From positions 1 through 64,000 of the forward strand of contig NZ_LNTD01000061.1 in NCBI RefSeq assembly GCF_001462455.1: a stretch of 64,000 bases of DNA, in the 5' to 3' direction. The notes beneath the pieces are model-generated. The model did no database searches and was not told the DNA's origin. It saw only the letters and a program-made list of their open reading frames with translations. A program made the position numbers and the translations under genes. The stretch is from Cellulomonas sp. B6. GTDB lineage: Bacteria; Actinomycetota; Actinomycetes; Actinomycetales; Cellulomonadaceae. Below are positions 62,844 to 64,000 of this stretch, piece after piece; within the stretch, counting starts at the first letter, position 1, and the number at the start of each line of letters is the position of its first letter.

Positions 62844-63538
62844 GCACCACGTCCCCCGCCGTCGACACGACCGCGGCCGCCACGGCCGCCGCGGCCCTCG
62901 TGCCCGCCGACGTCCCGCTGCAGGCCGCCCCCGCCGCCGACGCGCCCCCCGCCGACGCGACGGCGGTCGTCGCGGGCGTCGTCGGGCGCACGTCGGCCGA
63001 CGTCGCGCTCGTGCTCGGCCCGCAGGTCGCCGCGGCGCTCGCCGAGGGCACCGACGGCGCCGCGCTCGACCCCGCGGCGGCCCTGCGCCCGGCGCTGCAG
63101 GCGGCTGCGGCCGCGCTGGGCGACGGCGTGCTGGAGCCCGCGCGGCTGTCGACGGCCGGCCAGGTCGTCACGCCCGAGAGCGACGTCGTCGCGCTGAGCG
63201 GCCCCGACGGTCCGCGCGCGTGGCTGGTCGTGCGCGTGCGTCCCGGTGGTGCGCCGGCCGCGCCCGCGCCCGCGGTCCCGACGCAGCGCGGCGCCGCGCT
63301 GCGCGCGCTGTACGACGTCGAGCTCACGCTCACCGCCGAGATCGGGCGCACGCGCCTGCCGCTGCGGCAGGTGCTCGACCTCACGCCCGGCACGGTCCTC
63401 GAGCTCGACCGCGCCGCGGGCGGGCCCGCCGACCTCGTCGTCAACGGGCGCCTCATCGCCCGCGGCGAGGTCGTCGTCGTCGACGAGGACTTCGCGATCC
63501 GCGTCACCGAGATCGTCAGCGCGCCGGACGCCGTCTGA
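62840..63538 (+). CDS. fliN: Flagellar motor switch protein FliN, long FliY-like form
   Basis: The 232-residue protein has the C-terminal SpoA domain of FliN (about 155-225: ALYDVELTLTAEIGRTRLPLRQVLDLTPGTVLELD to VVVVDEDFAIRVTEIV). It is about twice the length of enteric FliN. The extra N-terminal part (about 40-140, including ADVALVLGPQVAAAL and LRPALQAAAAALG) resembles the CheC/FliY-type region without clear phosphatase motifs. ATGA overlaps link it to fliM, and its stop overlaps fliO (TGATG). Confidence 0.88.
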   Translation: MSTTSPAVDTTAAATAAAALVPADVPLQAAPAADAPPADATAVVAGVVGRTSADVALVLGPQVAAALAEGTDGAALDPAAALRPALQAAAAALGDGVLEPARLSTAGQVVTPESDVVALSGPDGPRAWLVVRVRPGGAPAAPAPAVPTQRGAALRALYDVELTLTAEIGRTRLPLRQVLDLTPGTVLELDRAAGGPADLVVNGRLIARGEVVVVDEDFAIRVTEIVSAPDAV

Positions 63539-63978
63539 TGGACGAGCTGCTGCTGGTCGGCCGCGTGCTGCTGTCGCTCGCGTGCGTCGTCGGCCTCGTG
63601 TGGTACCTGGCGCGCAAGCTGGGTGCCTCGCGGGGTGCGCACGACGACCGCGAGCCGACGGTGCACGTGGTCGACCGGCAGTCGCTCTCGCGCGGGTCGG
63701 GCGTGGCCGTCGTCGCGGTCGGCAGCCGGCGCCTGCTCGTCGGGTTCGGTGAGCAGCAGGTCCAGCTCCTCACCGAGCTGCGTCCCGTGCCCGAGCTCGC
63801 GCCCGCGACCACGTCGGCCACCGCGACCGCCGCGACCGCCGCGGCGTCGGACGGCGTGCCCACGCCGCGCCCCGCGCCCGACGGCGCGCGCCCCGGCCCG
63901 CTCGCGGGCTCGGTGCTGTCCCCGCAGACGTGGCGTGCGACCCTGCGCGCGCTGCAGGACCGCACGGTGCGGCGATGA
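63538..63978 (+). CDS. fliO: Flagellar export protein FliO
   Basis: The 146-residue protein has one N-terminal membrane helix (about 5-25, LVGRVLLSLACVVGLVWYLA). A small cytoplasmic domain with VHVVDRQSLSRGSGVAVVAVGSRRLLVGFGEQQVQLL is typical of FliO/FliZ, and a disordered tail follows. FliO assists assembly of the FliP export gate. fliP begins in its last codon (ATGA). Confidence 0.86.
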   Translation: MDELLLVGRVLLSLACVVGLVWYLARKLGASRGAHDDREPTVHVVDRQSLSRGSGVAVVAVGSRRLLVGFGEQQVQLLTELRPVPELAPATTSATATAATAAASDGVPTPRPAPDGARPGPLAGSVLSPQTWRATLRALQDRTVRR

Positions 63979-64000
63979 CGCCCGCGGCGCTCCCGGTCGC
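63975..64000 (+). CDS. fliP: Start of FliP (partial, cut by window end)
   Basis: An ATG overlaps the fliO stop, and eight codons are visible before the window ends. The overlap and the universal fliO-fliP order suggest the export-gate protein FliP. The sequence itself is too short to prove it. Confidence 0.5.

Overview
The window comes from a high-GC Gram-positive bacterium of the Actinobacteria, most likely a flagellated member of the Micrococcales close to Cellulomonas. This is an inference. It rests on third codon positions that are almost always G or C, frequent GTG and TTG starts, a CarD gene in the actinobacterial order lpqE-carD-ispD-ispF-cysS-rlmB, a stand-alone MsiK-type sugar-import ATPase, actinobacterial proteins with DUF4032 and DUF3263 domains, and a full Gram-positive flagellar cluster. 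No rRNA, CRISPR array or insertion sequence was seen.

Left part (1-17.7 kb). The window opens with the end of a probable sensor kinase, a RegX3/PhoB-type response regulator and the phosphate importer pstSCAB behind a PHO-box array. The divergent lpqE-like lipoprotein gene and carD follow, then ispD-ispF. Between ispF and cysS lies an extra block: a divergent EamA transporter/LysR pair, a small hypothetical gene, a sugar-lactone oxidase, and a TetR regulator overlapping a PLP-dependent deaminase/aldolase gene. cysS, rlmB and a DUF4032 kinase-like gene close this part.

Middle part (17.8-38 kb). Here are msiK, the trehalose genes otsA-otsB, a membrane Ser/Thr kinase with an Asp-rich linker, a membrane-anchored DsbA-like thioredoxin, tRNA-Thr(TGT) with a compositionally foreign membrane-protein gene behind it, endonuclease IV, and a divergent two-component pair. 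A three-gene SipW-type secretion locus, an SGNH hydrolase, ung, a DUF3263/LytR_C/cold-shock module, a secreted GH15-like protein and a lone groEL behind two CIRCE operators complete it.

Right part (38-64 kb). This is a flagellar regulon. Leftward units are an EAL-HDOD gene and flgN-flgK-flgL-fliW. Rightward units are fliA, a GT2 glycosyltransferase, fliC, fliD-fliS plus a small gene, a twelve-gene run flgB-flgC-fliE-F-G-H-I-J-K-flgD-flgE plus an M15 peptidase, then flbD-motA-motB-fliL and fliM-fliN-fliO-fliP (cut by the window end). Seven intergenic sites carry a sigma-28-like motif, (C/G)TCA-N16-(G/T)CCGAT(G/A), with exactly the same spacing. They precede the glycosyltransferase, fliC, flgB, flbD and fliM genes and, on the other strand, flgN and the EAL-HDOD gene. 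This suggests that one FliA sigma factor drives basal body, motor, hook, filament, glycosylation and the signalling-domain gene alike. A near-perfect CRP-type palindrome sits upstream of fliA itself.
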